The notes under the pieces were generated by a model. It saw nothing but the letters and a program-made list of their open reading frames with translations, had not been told where the DNA came from and made no database searches. Positions 42,750 through 50,953 of a stretch of 64,000 nucleotides of DNA are shown piece after piece. The stretch is from positions 1,054,001-1,118,000 of the forward strand of contig JAWKIQ010000002.1 of NCBI GenBank assembly GCA_041394185.1. Direction: 5' to 3'. The translations under genes and the position numbers were made by a program. Origin of the DNA: Acidimicrobiales bacterium. Lineage in GTDB: Bacteria; Actinomycetota; Acidimicrobiia; Acidimicrobiales; Poriferisodalaceae. Position 1 is the first letter of the stretch; each line of letters opens with the position of its first letter.

Positions 42750-42773
42750 TCGTGAGGAGGCGGTTGCCGTTTT
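42745..42773 (+). terminator. Terminator of the SRP RNA, overlapping its closing helix
   Basis: CCGCCTC (42745-42751) pairs with GAGGCGG (42757-42763) around GTGAG, followed by TTGCCGTTTT. Its left arm is also the 3' strand of the SRP RNA closing helix, so the two structures exclude each other. Confidence 0.8.
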
Positions 42774-42795
42774 CCGATCGCCTAGCGACGGCTGG

Positions 42796-43455
42796 TCAGT
42801 TCCGGTCCTGCCAGGTGCACACACAGGCTTCGTTGCCCTCGGGGTCCGCCAAGACCCAGAACGCCCGGGCGTGTGAGTCGTCGAGCAACCGCCCACCGGC
42901 TTCGATTGCAGCCGCTACCCGGGCCTCGGCTGTGTCATGGGGAACAGACACGTCGATGTGCATGCGGCTGCGCTGAGGGCGCGGAACGTCCATCTTCTGG
43001 AAAAAGATCGTGGGGCCGCTTCGAAGCGGATCTACGAGAAGCCGATCGCCTACACGGCGATAGCCGCCCATGACAGCAGCCCAGAACGGAGCGCAGGCTT
43101 CGATGTCGGTCACGTCGATGGTGACCTCGATCGATTGCGACGCCGTGGGTTCGCAGGTGGCACCGGCGGCCGACGAGAGCCGGGAGACTTCGCGGGCCAA
43201 GTCGACGTCTAGTTCGCTGAGACCGCCGATCTCGTGCGTGGTCAATGTGACCCTGACGCGGTCGGGGTAGAGGATCGTGATGTCGGGATGGTGAACCGCT
43301 TGTTCGGCAGCGTCAGCGATTCGTTCGGCGAGGTTGGCGGCGGCGGGGAACGATCCGGCGCGGAAGTCGGAGTGGATGGCGCCGAGGTGGTAGCGCCAGT
43401 CTTCGAGCCCTTCGAGTTGGGCGAATCGGTCAGGGTCTACGGGTGTGGGCGCCAT
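42796..43455 (-). CDS. Pterin-4a-carbinolamine dehydratase-VOC fusion
   Basis: This 219-residue protein has two domains. Residues ~1-95 match 4a-hydroxytetrahydrobiopterin dehydratase (PCD/DCoH): GSFPAAANLAERIADAAEQAVHHPDITILYP, in segments, then VTLTTHEIGGLSELDVDLA. Residues ~105-219 are a VOC/glyoxalase domain ending in AFWVLADPEGNEACVCTWQ. PCD recycles oxidised pterin cofactors. Fusion to VOC is known in some actinobacteria, but the combined role is unclear. It converges on the SRP RNA and diverges from dnaX across 41 bp. Confidence 0.85.
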   Translation of the reverse strand: MAPTPVDPDRFAQLEGLEDWRYHLGAIHSDFRAGSFPAAANLAERIADAAEQAVHHPDITILYPDRVRVTLTTHEIGGLSELDVDLAREVSRLSSAAGATCEPTASQSIEVTIDVTDIEACAPFWAAVMGGYRRVGDRLLVDPLRSGPTIFFQKMDVPRPQRSRMHIDVSVPHDTAEARVAAAIEAGGRLLDDSHARAFWVLADPEGNEACVCTWQDRN

Positions 43456-43496
43456 ACGATTCAGGCTGTCACATCGCGCCGGTAGGCTCGGACTCC

Positions 43497-45434
43497 GTGG
43501 CCTATCAATCTCTGTATCGACGCTTTCGCCCGCAGCGCTTCGACGAGGTCGTGGGGCAATCGCACCTGGTTGCGGCTCTGAAGAACGCGGTGCGAGACGA
43601 TCGGGTGGGTCACGCCTATCTGTTCAGCGGACCGCGCGGCACCGGCAAGACCTCGACGGCGCGCATCCTGGCCAAGGCTCTCAACTGCGAGAACCTGGGC
43701 GCCGACGGTGAACCGTGTTGTAACTGTCCGGCCTGTTTGGCCATCGAGAACGGCAACTCGATGGACCTCTACGAGCTCGACGCAGCGTCCAATCGGGGCA
43801 TCGACGATGTCAAGGACCTGGTCCGCAGCGTCGCAATGGGCACGCCTGGTCGGCGCAAGGTGTACATCCTCGACGAGGTTCACATGCTGACCAAGGAGGC
43901 TTCCAATGCGTTGTTGAAAACGCTCGAGGAACCTCCGGGCCATGTGGTGTTCGTGTTGGCAACCACCGACCCTCAGAAGGTGCTGCCGACGATCCGCAGC
44001 CGCACCCAGCACGTCGAGTTGAGCCTCATCGGTTCGGCCGAGCTTTCGCAGCATGTGCGCGAGATCGCATCCAAGGCGGGGATCGAGGTCGGCGACGACG
44101 TCATCGATCACGTTGTCAAGCGTGGTGGAGGATCTGCGCGCGACACACTTTCGGCGCTCGATCAGGTCATTGCTGCGGGCGGCATCGCCGACGACCACAT
44201 CCCGGTCGACGCCCTGGTCGATTCGCTCGCCAGCTCAGACAGCGCCGCGGCGTTGCAGGCCGTCGCCGGCGCGGTGTCCTCTGGCGCCGACCCTCGCGAG
44301 CTGGTCGAGGCGCTCACCCGGCATCTGCGCGACATGTTCCTGGTCAAGCAAGGTGCGGCGCCGCCCGAATTACCCGCCTCCATGGTCGAGCACCTCGACC
44401 AGCAGGCGTCAGGGCTTGGCGCCGGCCTCATCGTTCGAGCCCTCGAGACGCTGGGTACCGCTCTGGTCGACGCTCGCCAGGCTGCCGATCCTCGCCTGGT
44501 TGTCGAGGTTGCACTGGTCAAGCTGACCTCGGCGCAGGCCTCGGGTTCGGTCGATGCCCTGATAGCGCGCATCGAGCGGCTCGAGGCCGCGCTGGCGTCC
44601 GGTGTCTCGGCCACCGCACCCCCGGCAGCGGGCGGCCCAGCGGCTGCACCTTCTGCTCCGGTTGCGCCGGCCTCGTCGCCGCCTCCGGCTCCATCGCCCG
44701 GCCCGGCTCCTTCGGCATCTGCACCGCCTCAAGCTCAGCGACGGGGCAGCTCGGTCGGCTCGTCAAAGGTGGGAGCGGCGCGTGCGGCCTTGGCCAATGC
44801 CACGGGCGCGTCGGCAGGCCCTCAACAGCCCGAGCCGCCTGCCCGGCCTCAACCACCGACCGGCGTGGCCCCGTCTGCGCCACCTCCTCCGCCGTCTCCT
44901 GGGCAGGTTGCGTCTCCGGTTCCAGCACCCGCTCCAGTGGTCGACGATCCACCGCTCAAACCGATCGCCGAGCCCGTCGATACACAACCGGTTGCCCCCG
45001 AGGCCACGGCACCGTCGAACGCACCGTCGCCCACCCAGGTCATCGAGCAGTGGCCCGACCTCATCTCGGTGGCCTCGGGCCGGGCGCGGGCGCTGTTCTT
45101 GGGCGCCGACGTTTCAGCTGACCAGCCCGGACAGGTCGTCTGCTCGTTCCCCAACGAGATGACCCGCGACCGGTGCGTCGAGCACCTATCCACGATCGAG
45201 CAGTTGCTGTCGAACCACTTCGGTTGTGCGATTTCGGTAGAGCTTCGTATCGCTTCCGAGGGAGGTTCCGGGGTGTCTCAGCCTCCGGGCACCTCGGCGG
45301 CACCCAGCGAGGCCGAAGACGAGGTTCACGACCTCTCCGAGCTCACCGATGCGCCACCAGACGGACGCACCGGAGTCGAGCGTTTGGCCGATGCATTCCC
45401 CGGTGCCCGTATCGTCGATGTCGACGAGATGTGA
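43497..45434 (+). CDS. dnaX: DNA polymerase III subunits gamma/tau
   Basis: This clamp-loader ATPase has 645 residues. The start YQSLYRRFRPQRFDEVVGQ is canonical. Walker A GPRGTGKT is at residues 45-52, the zinc module CENLGADGEPCCNCPAC follows, and Walker B is ILDEVHML. The sensor segment reads IRSRTQHVE instead of SRCQ, which is common in actinobacteria. Residues ~370-520 are a Pro/Ala-rich linker, and the tau C-terminal domain follows. I see no obvious frameshift site for a gamma product. The start is a GTG, 8 nt after a TAGGCT box. Confidence 0.95.
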   Translation: MAYQSLYRRFRPQRFDEVVGQSHLVAALKNAVRDDRVGHAYLFSGPRGTGKTSTARILAKALNCENLGADGEPCCNCPACLAIENGNSMDLYELDAASNRGIDDVKDLVRSVAMGTPGRRKVYILDEVHMLTKEASNALLKTLEEPPGHVVFVLATTDPQKVLPTIRSRTQHVELSLIGSAELSQHVREIASKAGIEVGDDVIDHVVKRGGGSARDTLSALDQVIAAGGIADDHIPVDALVDSLASSDSAAALQAVAGAVSSGADPRELVEALTRHLRDMFLVKQGAAPPELPASMVEHLDQQASGLGAGLIVRALETLGTALVDARQAADPRLVVEVALVKLTSAQASGSVDALIARIERLEAALASGVSATAPPAAGGPAAAPSAPVAPASSPPPAPSPGPAPSASAPPQAQRRGSSVGSSKVGAARAALANATGASAGPQQPEPPARPQPPTGVAPSAPPPPPSPGQVASPVPAPAPVVDDPPLKPIAEPVDTQPVAPEATAPSNAPSPTQVIEQWPDLISVASGRARALFLGADVSADQPGQVVCSFPNEMTRDRCVEHLSTIEQLLSNHFGCAISVELRIASEGGSGVSQPPGTSAAPSEAEDEVHDLSELTDAPPDGRTGVERLADAFPGARIVDVDEM

Positions 45435-45468
45435 TCGGCCCCACAATTCCTCGACCCTCGGAGCAAAC

Positions 45469-45792
45469 ATGAGCGACGGATTCGATATGAACAGCCTGCT
45501 TCAGCAGGCCCAGAGCATGCAGGCCCAGCTGATGGCCGCTCAGCAACAAGCTGCGTCAACCGAGGTCCAAGGTGTTGCGGCCAACGGATTGGTGTCGGTC
45601 ACCATGACCGCTGGTGGGCAGGTTCGCTCGGTCTCCATCTCGCCCCAGGTCGTCGACCCCTCCGATGTCTCGATGCTGGAAGACCTCGTCCACACCGCCA
45701 TAGCCGACGCTCTGGCCAAGGGCGCCGAGGTCCAGAGCGAGGCCATGGGCCCGCTCGGCGACATCGGTGGTCTTGGCGGCTTGCTCGGCTGA
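45469..45792 (+). CDS. YbaB/EbfC nucleoid-associated protein
   Basis: This 107-residue protein has the family's two halves. An N-terminal helix rich in Gln and Met (FDMNSLLQQAQSMQAQLMAAQ) is followed by a beta-rich core with VQGVAANGLVSVTMTAGGQV, VDPSDVSMLEDLVHTAI and a Gly-rich tail. Homologues bind DNA as dimers and are encoded between dnaX and recR, exactly as here. The ATG is 34 bp after dnaX. Confidence 0.93.
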   Translation: MSDGFDMNSLLQQAQSMQAQLMAAQQQAASTEVQGVAANGLVSVTMTAGGQVRSVSISPQVVDPSDVSMLEDLVHTAIADALAKGAEVQSEAMGPLGDIGGLGGLLG

Positions 45793-45808
45793 TCGGTTCG
45801 TTTCGAAC

Positions 45809-46405
45809 ATGTACGAGGGTCCGGTACAAGACCTCATCGACGAGCTGGGCAAGATGCCTGGAATCGGGCCCAAGTCAGCTCAGCGCATCGCGTTCCATCT
45901 TCTCAAGCTGCCGTCGCAGGACGCTCTTCGTTTGGCGAATGCCATCGCGACGGCCAAAGAGCTCGTTCGGTTCTGCTCGCGTTGTTTCAACGTCAGCGCT
46001 CACGAGGTGTGCAACATCTGCTCGGACCCACGTCGTGACGAGGGTGTTTTGTGCGTGGTCGAAGAACCTCGAGATGTGGTCGCCATCGAAAAGACCCGCG
46101 AGTTTCGAGGTCGCTATCACGTGCTCCAGGGGTGCCTGAACCCCATCGAGGGCATCGGCCCCGAACAGCTGAGGGTCTCCGAGTTGTTGGCCCGCCTGGA
46201 ACCCGAGTCGGTCACCGAGGTGATTCTGGGCACCAATCCCAACATCGAGGGTGAGGCCACGGCCATGTATCTGGGCCGTCTGCTGCGACCGCTCGGCGTC
46301 ACGGTGACGCGTATCGCCTCGGGTCTTCCCGTCGGCGGCGATCTCGAGTACGCCGACGAGCTGACCCTGGGACGTGCGCTCGAACATCGACGCGCCCTCG
46401 ACTGA
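45809..46405 (+). CDS. recR: Recombination protein RecR
   Basis: This 198-residue protein acts with RecF and RecO to load RecA on gaps. It has the helix-hairpin-helix LGKMPGIGPKSAQRIAFHLL, a four-cysteine zinc finger CSRCFNVSAHEVCNIC, and a Toprim domain starting GVLCVVEEPRDVVAIEKT, with the C-terminal GGDLEYADELTLGRAL. The length is standard. The ATG at 45809 matches the family start MYEGP; longer in-frame starts would overlap ybaB. Confidence 0.95.
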   Translation: MYEGPVQDLIDELGKMPGIGPKSAQRIAFHLLKLPSQDALRLANAIATAKELVRFCSRCFNVSAHEVCNICSDPRRDEGVLCVVEEPRDVVAIEKTREFRGRYHVLQGCLNPIEGIGPEQLRVSELLARLEPESVTEVILGTNPNIEGEATAMYLGRLLRPLGVTVTRIASGLPVGGDLEYADELTLGRALEHRRALD

Positions 46406-46455
46406 AACACGGGTAGCTTGGCCGTTGGCCCGATAGGAAGCCCCAAGGAGCGGCC

Positions 46456-47928
46456 ATGTCCTCGCAGCCCAACCCACTGTCGATTCAGCAGAACACGCCG
46501 GAGGCCGTGGCCTACCGCAATGCGCTCGATGCGATCGGTGCCGTCGAGCCCAGGGTCGCCGATGCGATCCGTGGCGAAATCGCCGACCAGCGCTCGTACC
46601 TCAAGCTGATCGCGTCCGAGAACTACGCGTCCCCGGCCGTGTTGTTGACCATGGGAACGTGGTTCAGCGACAAATACGCCGAGGGCACCGTCGGTCATCG
46701 GTTCTACGCCGGCTGCCAGAACGTCGACACCGTCGAGCAGTTGGCAGCCGACCTGGCCTGTGAGGTATTCGGCGCCCCTTATGCCTACGTGCAGCCGCAC
46801 TCGGGCATCGATGCCAACCTGGTCGCCTTCTGGGCGATGCTGGCGGCGCGGGTCGAAGCACCCTTCCTGACCGAACAGGGTGTCAAACACGTCAACGACC
46901 TGACCGAGGCCGACTGGGCCCAGCTGCGCCATTCGTTGGGTGATCAAAAGATGATCGGCATGTCGCTGGACGCAGGCGGCCACCTCACCCACGGCTTCAG
47001 GCCCAACATCTCGGGCAAGATGTTCAACCAGCGCAGCTATGGCGTAGATCCCCAGACCGAGTTGCTCGACTACGACAACGTCGCTGCGCTGGCCCGCGAG
47101 TTCAGGCCCATGGTCATCGTCGCTGGCTACTCGGCCTACCCACGAAAGGTCGATTTCGCCAAGATGCGTGAGATCGCCGACGAGGTCGGCGCCTATCTGA
47201 TGGTCGACATGGCCCATTTCGCAGGCTTGGTTGCCGGGGGCGTGTTCACCGGCGATTTCGACCCCATCGCTAATGCCCACATCGTCACCACGACCACGCA
47301 CAAGTCGCTGCGCGGGCCGCGGGGCGGGATGGTTCTGGCCGGGCGCGATGGCACCGAACTCAACGAGTTCATCGACAAGGGATGCCCGATGGTTCTCGGC
47401 GGGCCGATGGGACACGTCATGGCGGCCAAGGCCGTTGCCTTTGCCGAGGCCAAGCAGCCTTCGTTCGCTCAGTACGCCCAACGCATCGTCGACAACGCGG
47501 CGGCTCTGGGCGAGGGTCTCAAGCGCCGCGGTGCACGGCTGGTGACCGACGGCACCGACAACCACCTGTTGTTGGTGGATGTGACCCCCTTCGGCCTCAC
47601 TGGCCGTCAGGCCGAATCGGCACTGAACGACAGTGGCGTCATCGTCAACCGCAACTCGATTCCGAACGACCCCAATGGCGCCTGGTACACCAGCGGCGTG
47701 AGGCTTGGAACACCGGCGCTGACCACGCTGGGTATGAACTCCGACGACATGGACCAGGTCGCGGACATCATCTGCGACGTGCTGGCCAACGCCGAGCCCG
47801 CAGCGGCCAAGAGCGGGCCGTCCAAGGCCAAGTATGTGATGGGTGACGATGTCGCCGAGCGTTGTCGCGAGCGGTCGGCAGCGCTTCTCCAGGCGAACCC
47901 GCTGTACCCAACCATCGGGGCGATCTGA
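46456..47928 (+). CDS. glyA: Serine hydroxymethyltransferase, long form
   Basis: This PLP enzyme converts serine and tetrahydrofolate to glycine and methylene-tetrahydrofolate. At 490 residues it is longer than the usual ~420. The extra length includes an insertion after QPHSGIDANLVAFWAMLAAR, as in other long actinobacterial and chlamydial forms. PLP-lysine motif TTTTHKSLRGPRGGM, substrate motifs YLKLIASENYASP and GTWFSDKYAEG, and VDMAHFAGLVAGG are present. The ATG follows AAGGAG by 5 nt. Confidence 0.95.
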   Translation: MSSQPNPLSIQQNTPEAVAYRNALDAIGAVEPRVADAIRGEIADQRSYLKLIASENYASPAVLLTMGTWFSDKYAEGTVGHRFYAGCQNVDTVEQLAADLACEVFGAPYAYVQPHSGIDANLVAFWAMLAARVEAPFLTEQGVKHVNDLTEADWAQLRHSLGDQKMIGMSLDAGGHLTHGFRPNISGKMFNQRSYGVDPQTELLDYDNVAALAREFRPMVIVAGYSAYPRKVDFAKMREIADEVGAYLMVDMAHFAGLVAGGVFTGDFDPIANAHIVTTTTHKSLRGPRGGMVLAGRDGTELNEFIDKGCPMVLGGPMGHVMAAKAVAFAEAKQPSFAQYAQRIVDNAAALGEGLKRRGARLVTDGTDNHLLLVDVTPFGLTGRQAESALNDSGVIVNRNSIPNDPNGAWYTSGVRLGTPALTTLGMNSDDMDQVADIICDVLANAEPAAAKSGPSKAKYVMGDDVAERCRERSAALLQANPLYPTIGAI

Positions 47929-47967
47929 GCGGCTTCAGCCGTCACAAAAGAAATCTTCGAAATGGAC

Positions 47968-47996
47968 TTGTCATCTTCGTGACAATTCCGTAACGT
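47968..47996 (+). promoter_or_regulatory. Promoter with palindrome before the structured leader
   Basis: TTGTCA (47968-47973) and TAACGT (47991-47996) are spaced by 17 bp. The -35 is half of a perfect palindrome TTGTCA-TCTTCG-TGACAA (47968-47985). The predicted start near 48003 is 4 nt before the first hairpin of the candidate RNA. Confidence 0.5.
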
Positions 47997-48002
47997 AATC
48001 GT

Positions 48003-48144
48003 CATCGGGAGAGGGGTTACCCACTCCCTCCAGATGAAGCGTCTCCTCGTCGGAGCTTGGGCTGGATACCCGCCCGCGCCAAGCTCAGGCCCCGGCGGGG
48101 TGGCGCTTCGTCAGTTTTGGGCAGAGTGACGCTTCGGGCGTCGC
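48003..48144 (+). ncRNA. Candidate structured RNA (leader or sRNA), unrecognised
   Basis: Three structured parts follow the promoter. The first is a hairpin at 48007-48028: GGGAG-A-GGG, loop GTTA, CCC-A-CTCCC. The second is a multibranch element closed by ATGAAGCG (48034-48041) with CGCTTCGT (48104-48111), enclosing GAGCTTGG/CCAAGCTC (48053-48060/48079-48086) and CCCC-GGC-GGGG (48090-48100). The third is GTGACGC-TTCGG-GCGTCGC at 48126-48144. It matches no riboswitch class I can recall. It could regulate the gene at 48231 or be an independent RNA; glyA ends 75 bp before. Confidence 0.4.
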
Positions 48145-48230
48145 GAACTGGCAAACCAGCATTGTCCCAGCCCCTCGTTAGTGTGCTCGGCAGCTTCCCC
48201 TCGACGAATCCAACAACGTTTGGAGCCTCA

Positions 48231-48605
48231 ATGGTCGAGGTCTATCTGCCCCCTGCCCGCCAGCATCCGATCCGGTGCCACGACGTCGACGATGCCCGAC
48301 TCTTGTTCGAGATCTTCTCGACCGATATGGACGAGGTGATGATCGCCGCCTTGGGGCCCGATCGCGAGCTTCGGGCCATCTTGGCTTTCGACGACGTCGA
48401 CCTGGCGACCATCGTCGAGGATCCAGCACCGGTTGTCATGTTGGCCGCGGGCTGCGGTGCCAAACATGTCATCGTCGGGCACCTGGTTCCGACGGTCACT
48501 GTCGACGGTTCGGCCGAGATCGTGGCTCAAAGAACACTTGGCGCGGCCTTCGGAATCGACGACATCGAGTTGGACGGATGGGTCACGTTGCCGGTGCCGA
48601 TCTAG
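48231..48605 (+). CDS. RadC/JAB-like protein lacking the metal-binding motif
   Basis: This 124-residue protein resembles the C-terminal JAB-like domain of RadC proteins: LGPDRELRAILAFDD, AAGCGAKHVIVGHLVP and DIELDGWVTLP. In true RadC the third segment carries the HNHPSG zinc motif, and here only VIVGHLVPT remains, so metal-dependent catalysis is unlikely. The similarity is my inference from fold-like patterns. It is the first coding region after the candidate structured leader. Confidence 0.5.
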   Translation: MVEVYLPPARQHPIRCHDVDDARLLFEIFSTDMDEVMIAALGPDRELRAILAFDDVDLATIVEDPAPVVMLAAGCGAKHVIVGHLVPTVTVDGSAEIVAQRTLGAAFGIDDIELDGWVTLPVPI

Positions 48606-48639
48606 GCCCGCGGCTGGGCGGCCGTGCCATAGTTCCGGT

Positions 48640-49593
48640 GTGACTGAGCTGCACGAACTCGCCGAACCGTTCAGCAGCGGATTCATCGATGTCGGCGATG
48701 GCCACCGGGTGGCGTGGTTAGAGGCTGGGAACCCGGTCGGGAAGCCCGCTCTGATCCTGCATGGCGGCCCGGGTTCGGGTTCTTCTCCCAACACCCGGCG
48801 GATGTTCGATCCGACGCTGTATCGCGCGATCCAGTTCGACCAGCGGAACTGTGGCCAGAGCACACCCAGTGCAGCAGAGCCCTTGGTCGACCTGGCTGCC
48901 AACACGACCCAGCATCTGCTGAGCGACATCGAGTCGCTTCGATCCCACCTGGGTGTCGAGCGGTGGTTGGTTTGGGGTGGCTCGTGGGGCACGACCTTGG
49001 CGCTGGCCTACGCCGAGGCGTATCCGGAGAGGGTGTCAGAGCTGGTGATGTCCAGCATCACCACGACCTCCAGCGCTGAGGTCGAGTGGATCACCCGCAC
49101 CATGGCGCGCCTGTTCCCCGAACGGTGGAACGACTTCGTCGAATATCTGCCCGCTGGGGCCAGGCAGCAGAACCTGGCCCTGGCCTACAACCAGTTGCTG
49201 ATGGATCCCGATCCCCAGGTTCATCGGCCTGCTGCCCGAGCTTGGTGTTTGTGGGAAGACACACATGTGTCGTTGCAGCACGGCTTCGCGCCGCGCCTGT
49301 CGGGCTCCGACATCGATTTCCAGGTGTGCTTCGCCCGGCTGGTCACGCACTACTGGGCCAACAGTGCCTTCCTGGAGGACGGGCAGCTGTTGGCCCATGC
49401 CCACCGTCTTGCAGACGTGCCGACTTTCATGGTCCACGGCCGGATGGACGTCAGCTCGCCGGTGTCGATTGCATACGAGCTCGCCCGCGCCATTCCGGGC
49501 GCGCGCCTTCACATAGTGGAGGCCAACGGTCACGGTGGGCCAGAGATGAGCCTGTGGGTCAAGGGCGTGCTCGACGAGCTGGCCGGCGCCTAG
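48640..49593 (+). CDS. pip: Prolyl iminopeptidase (S33 alpha/beta hydrolase)
   Basis: This 317-residue enzyme removes N-terminal proline from peptides. Catalytic and substrate motifs are present: LHGGPGSGS, the nucleophile in WGGSWGTTLAL, IQFDQRNCGQSTP, a late Asp in VHGRMDVSSP and the closing His in EANGHGG. No signal peptide is seen. The GTG at 48640 follows a CATAGT box by 6 nt, suggesting leaderless expression. It converges with the thiolase gene across 21 bp. Confidence 0.9.
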   Translation: MTELHELAEPFSSGFIDVGDGHRVAWLEAGNPVGKPALILHGGPGSGSSPNTRRMFDPTLYRAIQFDQRNCGQSTPSAAEPLVDLAANTTQHLLSDIESLRSHLGVERWLVWGGSWGTTLALAYAEAYPERVSELVMSSITTTSSAEVEWITRTMARLFPERWNDFVEYLPAGARQQNLALAYNQLLMDPDPQVHRPAARAWCLWEDTHVSLQHGFAPRLSGSDIDFQVCFARLVTHYWANSAFLEDGQLLAHAHRLADVPTFMVHGRMDVSSPVSIAYELARAIPGARLHIVEANGHGGPEMSLWVKGVLDELAGA

Positions 49594-49614
49594 GGCCGGC
49601 CAGTCGCGGCGGCG

Positions 49615-50805
49615 TCAGAGGGTCCTGATGATGGCGGCGTCGCCCTGTCCGCCGCCGCCACACAGTGCTGCTGCACCGACGCCACCGCCGCGGCGGTGAA
49701 GTTCGTTGATCAAGTGCAGTGCCAGACGGTTGCCGCTCATGCCGATGGGGTGACCCAGGGCGATGGCGCCGCCGTTCACGTTGACGATGTCGTCGCTGAT
49801 GCCCAGGTCTTCGACCGAGCAGATGCCCACAGCCGCAAAGGCCTCGTTGATCTCGTAGAGATCGAGTCCGGAGGGGTCGACTCCGGCTCGAGCGGCTGCG
49901 GCGCGGATGGCGTTCGAGGGCTGGGTCAGCAGCGACGCCGAGTCGGGGCCCGCCACCTGGCCATAGCCAAGCAGCTGAGCTCGGGGGCTCAGCCCGAGTT
50001 CCTCGGCTTTGGCGGCGCTCATCATCACAACCGCACTGGCGCCGTCTGAGATCTGCGACGCGTTGCCTGCGGTGACGTTGCCGTCCTTGTCGAACGCAGG
50101 GCGCAGGCCGCCGAGCGACTCGGCCGTTGTGCCGGGGCGTACTCCCTCGTCGGTGTCGACCACGAGGTCGTCGCCTCGGCGCTGGGGAACGGTGACGGCG
50201 ACGATCTCGTCGTCGAACAGGCCGTCTTTTTGGGCGTTGGCCGCGCGCTCGTGCGAGCGGGCCGAGAACTCGTCCATCATCTGGCGGGTCACGTGTGAGG
50301 CATCGGCCGCGGCATAGCGCTCGGTGCCCAGCCCCATGGCACATGCATCGAAGGCACAGAACAGGCCATCGTGCAGCAGCGAGTCGAGAAGCTCACCGTT
50401 GCCATAGCCGTAGCCACGCCGGGCGTTGGTGAGAAGGTGAGGCGTGTTGGACATCGACTCCATGCCGCCTGCCACCACGATTTCGGCGTCGCCGGCCTTG
50501 ATCATCTGATCTGCCAGGTAGATGGTGTTGAGGCCCGACAGGCACACCTTGTTGATGGTGGTGGCCGGGACACTCATCGGGATGCCGGCGTTGACCGCGG
50601 CCTGGCGGGCGGTGATCTGGCCCTGTCCGGCCTGTACCACCTGGCCCATCAACACGAAATCGACCTGATCTGGTGCTACACCCGACTTCTCGAGTGCCGC
50701 AGCGATGGCGAAACCGCCGAGTTCCATCGCCGAGAACGACGTAAGGCCGCCGTTGAAGCGCCCAATCGGTGTGCGAGCTCCGTTTACGATCACCGAACCA
50801 GACAT
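49615..50805 (-). CDS. Acetyl-CoA C-acetyltransferase (thiolase)
   Basis: This 396-residue thiolase condenses two acetyl-CoA or cleaves 3-ketoacyl-CoA. The nucleophile Cys is in NKVCLSGLNTIYLA (the usual form is CGSGLKA), followed by GGMESMSNTPH, GNASQISDGASAVV, the His in NVNGGAIALGHPIGMSG and the second Cys in ALCGGGGQGDAAI. The Leu next to the active Cys is an odd substitution. It is divergent from ccr, so it could supply acetoacetyl-CoA to the ethylmalonyl-CoA route. Confidence 0.92.
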   Translation of the reverse strand: MSGSVIVNGARTPIGRFNGGLTSFSAMELGGFAIAAALEKSGVAPDQVDFVLMGQVVQAGQGQITARQAAVNAGIPMSVPATTINKVCLSGLNTIYLADQMIKAGDAEIVVAGGMESMSNTPHLLTNARRGYGYGNGELLDSLLHDGLFCAFDACAMGLGTERYAAADASHVTRQMMDEFSARSHERAANAQKDGLFDDEIVAVTVPQRRGDDLVVDTDEGVRPGTTAESLGGLRPAFDKDGNVTAGNASQISDGASAVVMMSAAKAEELGLSPRAQLLGYGQVAGPDSASLLTQPSNAIRAAAARAGVDPSGLDLYEINEAFAAVGICSVEDLGISDDIVNVNGGAIALGHPIGMSGNRLALHLINELHRRGGGVGAAALCGGGGQGDAAIIRTL

Positions 50806-50917
50806 GTGGGCCTCCCCAAATCGTGGCCACTGCGAGGTTCGCCAGCGGCTGCGTGATCACGAGTCTAGATACACGCTTCCCCGCAGGCCAGAAGGTGGTT
50901 GCATTCGGTACGCAAGT

Positions 50918-50947
50918 TTGTGCCGGAGACCCGGTTCATCGTACGAT
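50918..50947 (+). promoter_or_regulatory. Probable leaderless promoter of ccr
   Basis: TTGTGC (50918-50923) and TACGAT (50942-50947) are spaced by 18 bp. The ccr ATG at 50954 begins 7 nt after the -10, so transcription would start at the codon itself. No Shine-Dalgarno sequence precedes this ATG. Confidence 0.5.
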
Positions 50948-50953
50948 CTCGCG

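Noticed and set aside
47929..48057. Known riboswitch (ZTP, SAM-IV or glycine) downstream of glyA
   Set aside because: The conserved cores of these classes could not be matched, and the promoter lies after glyA, so it would not control glyA.
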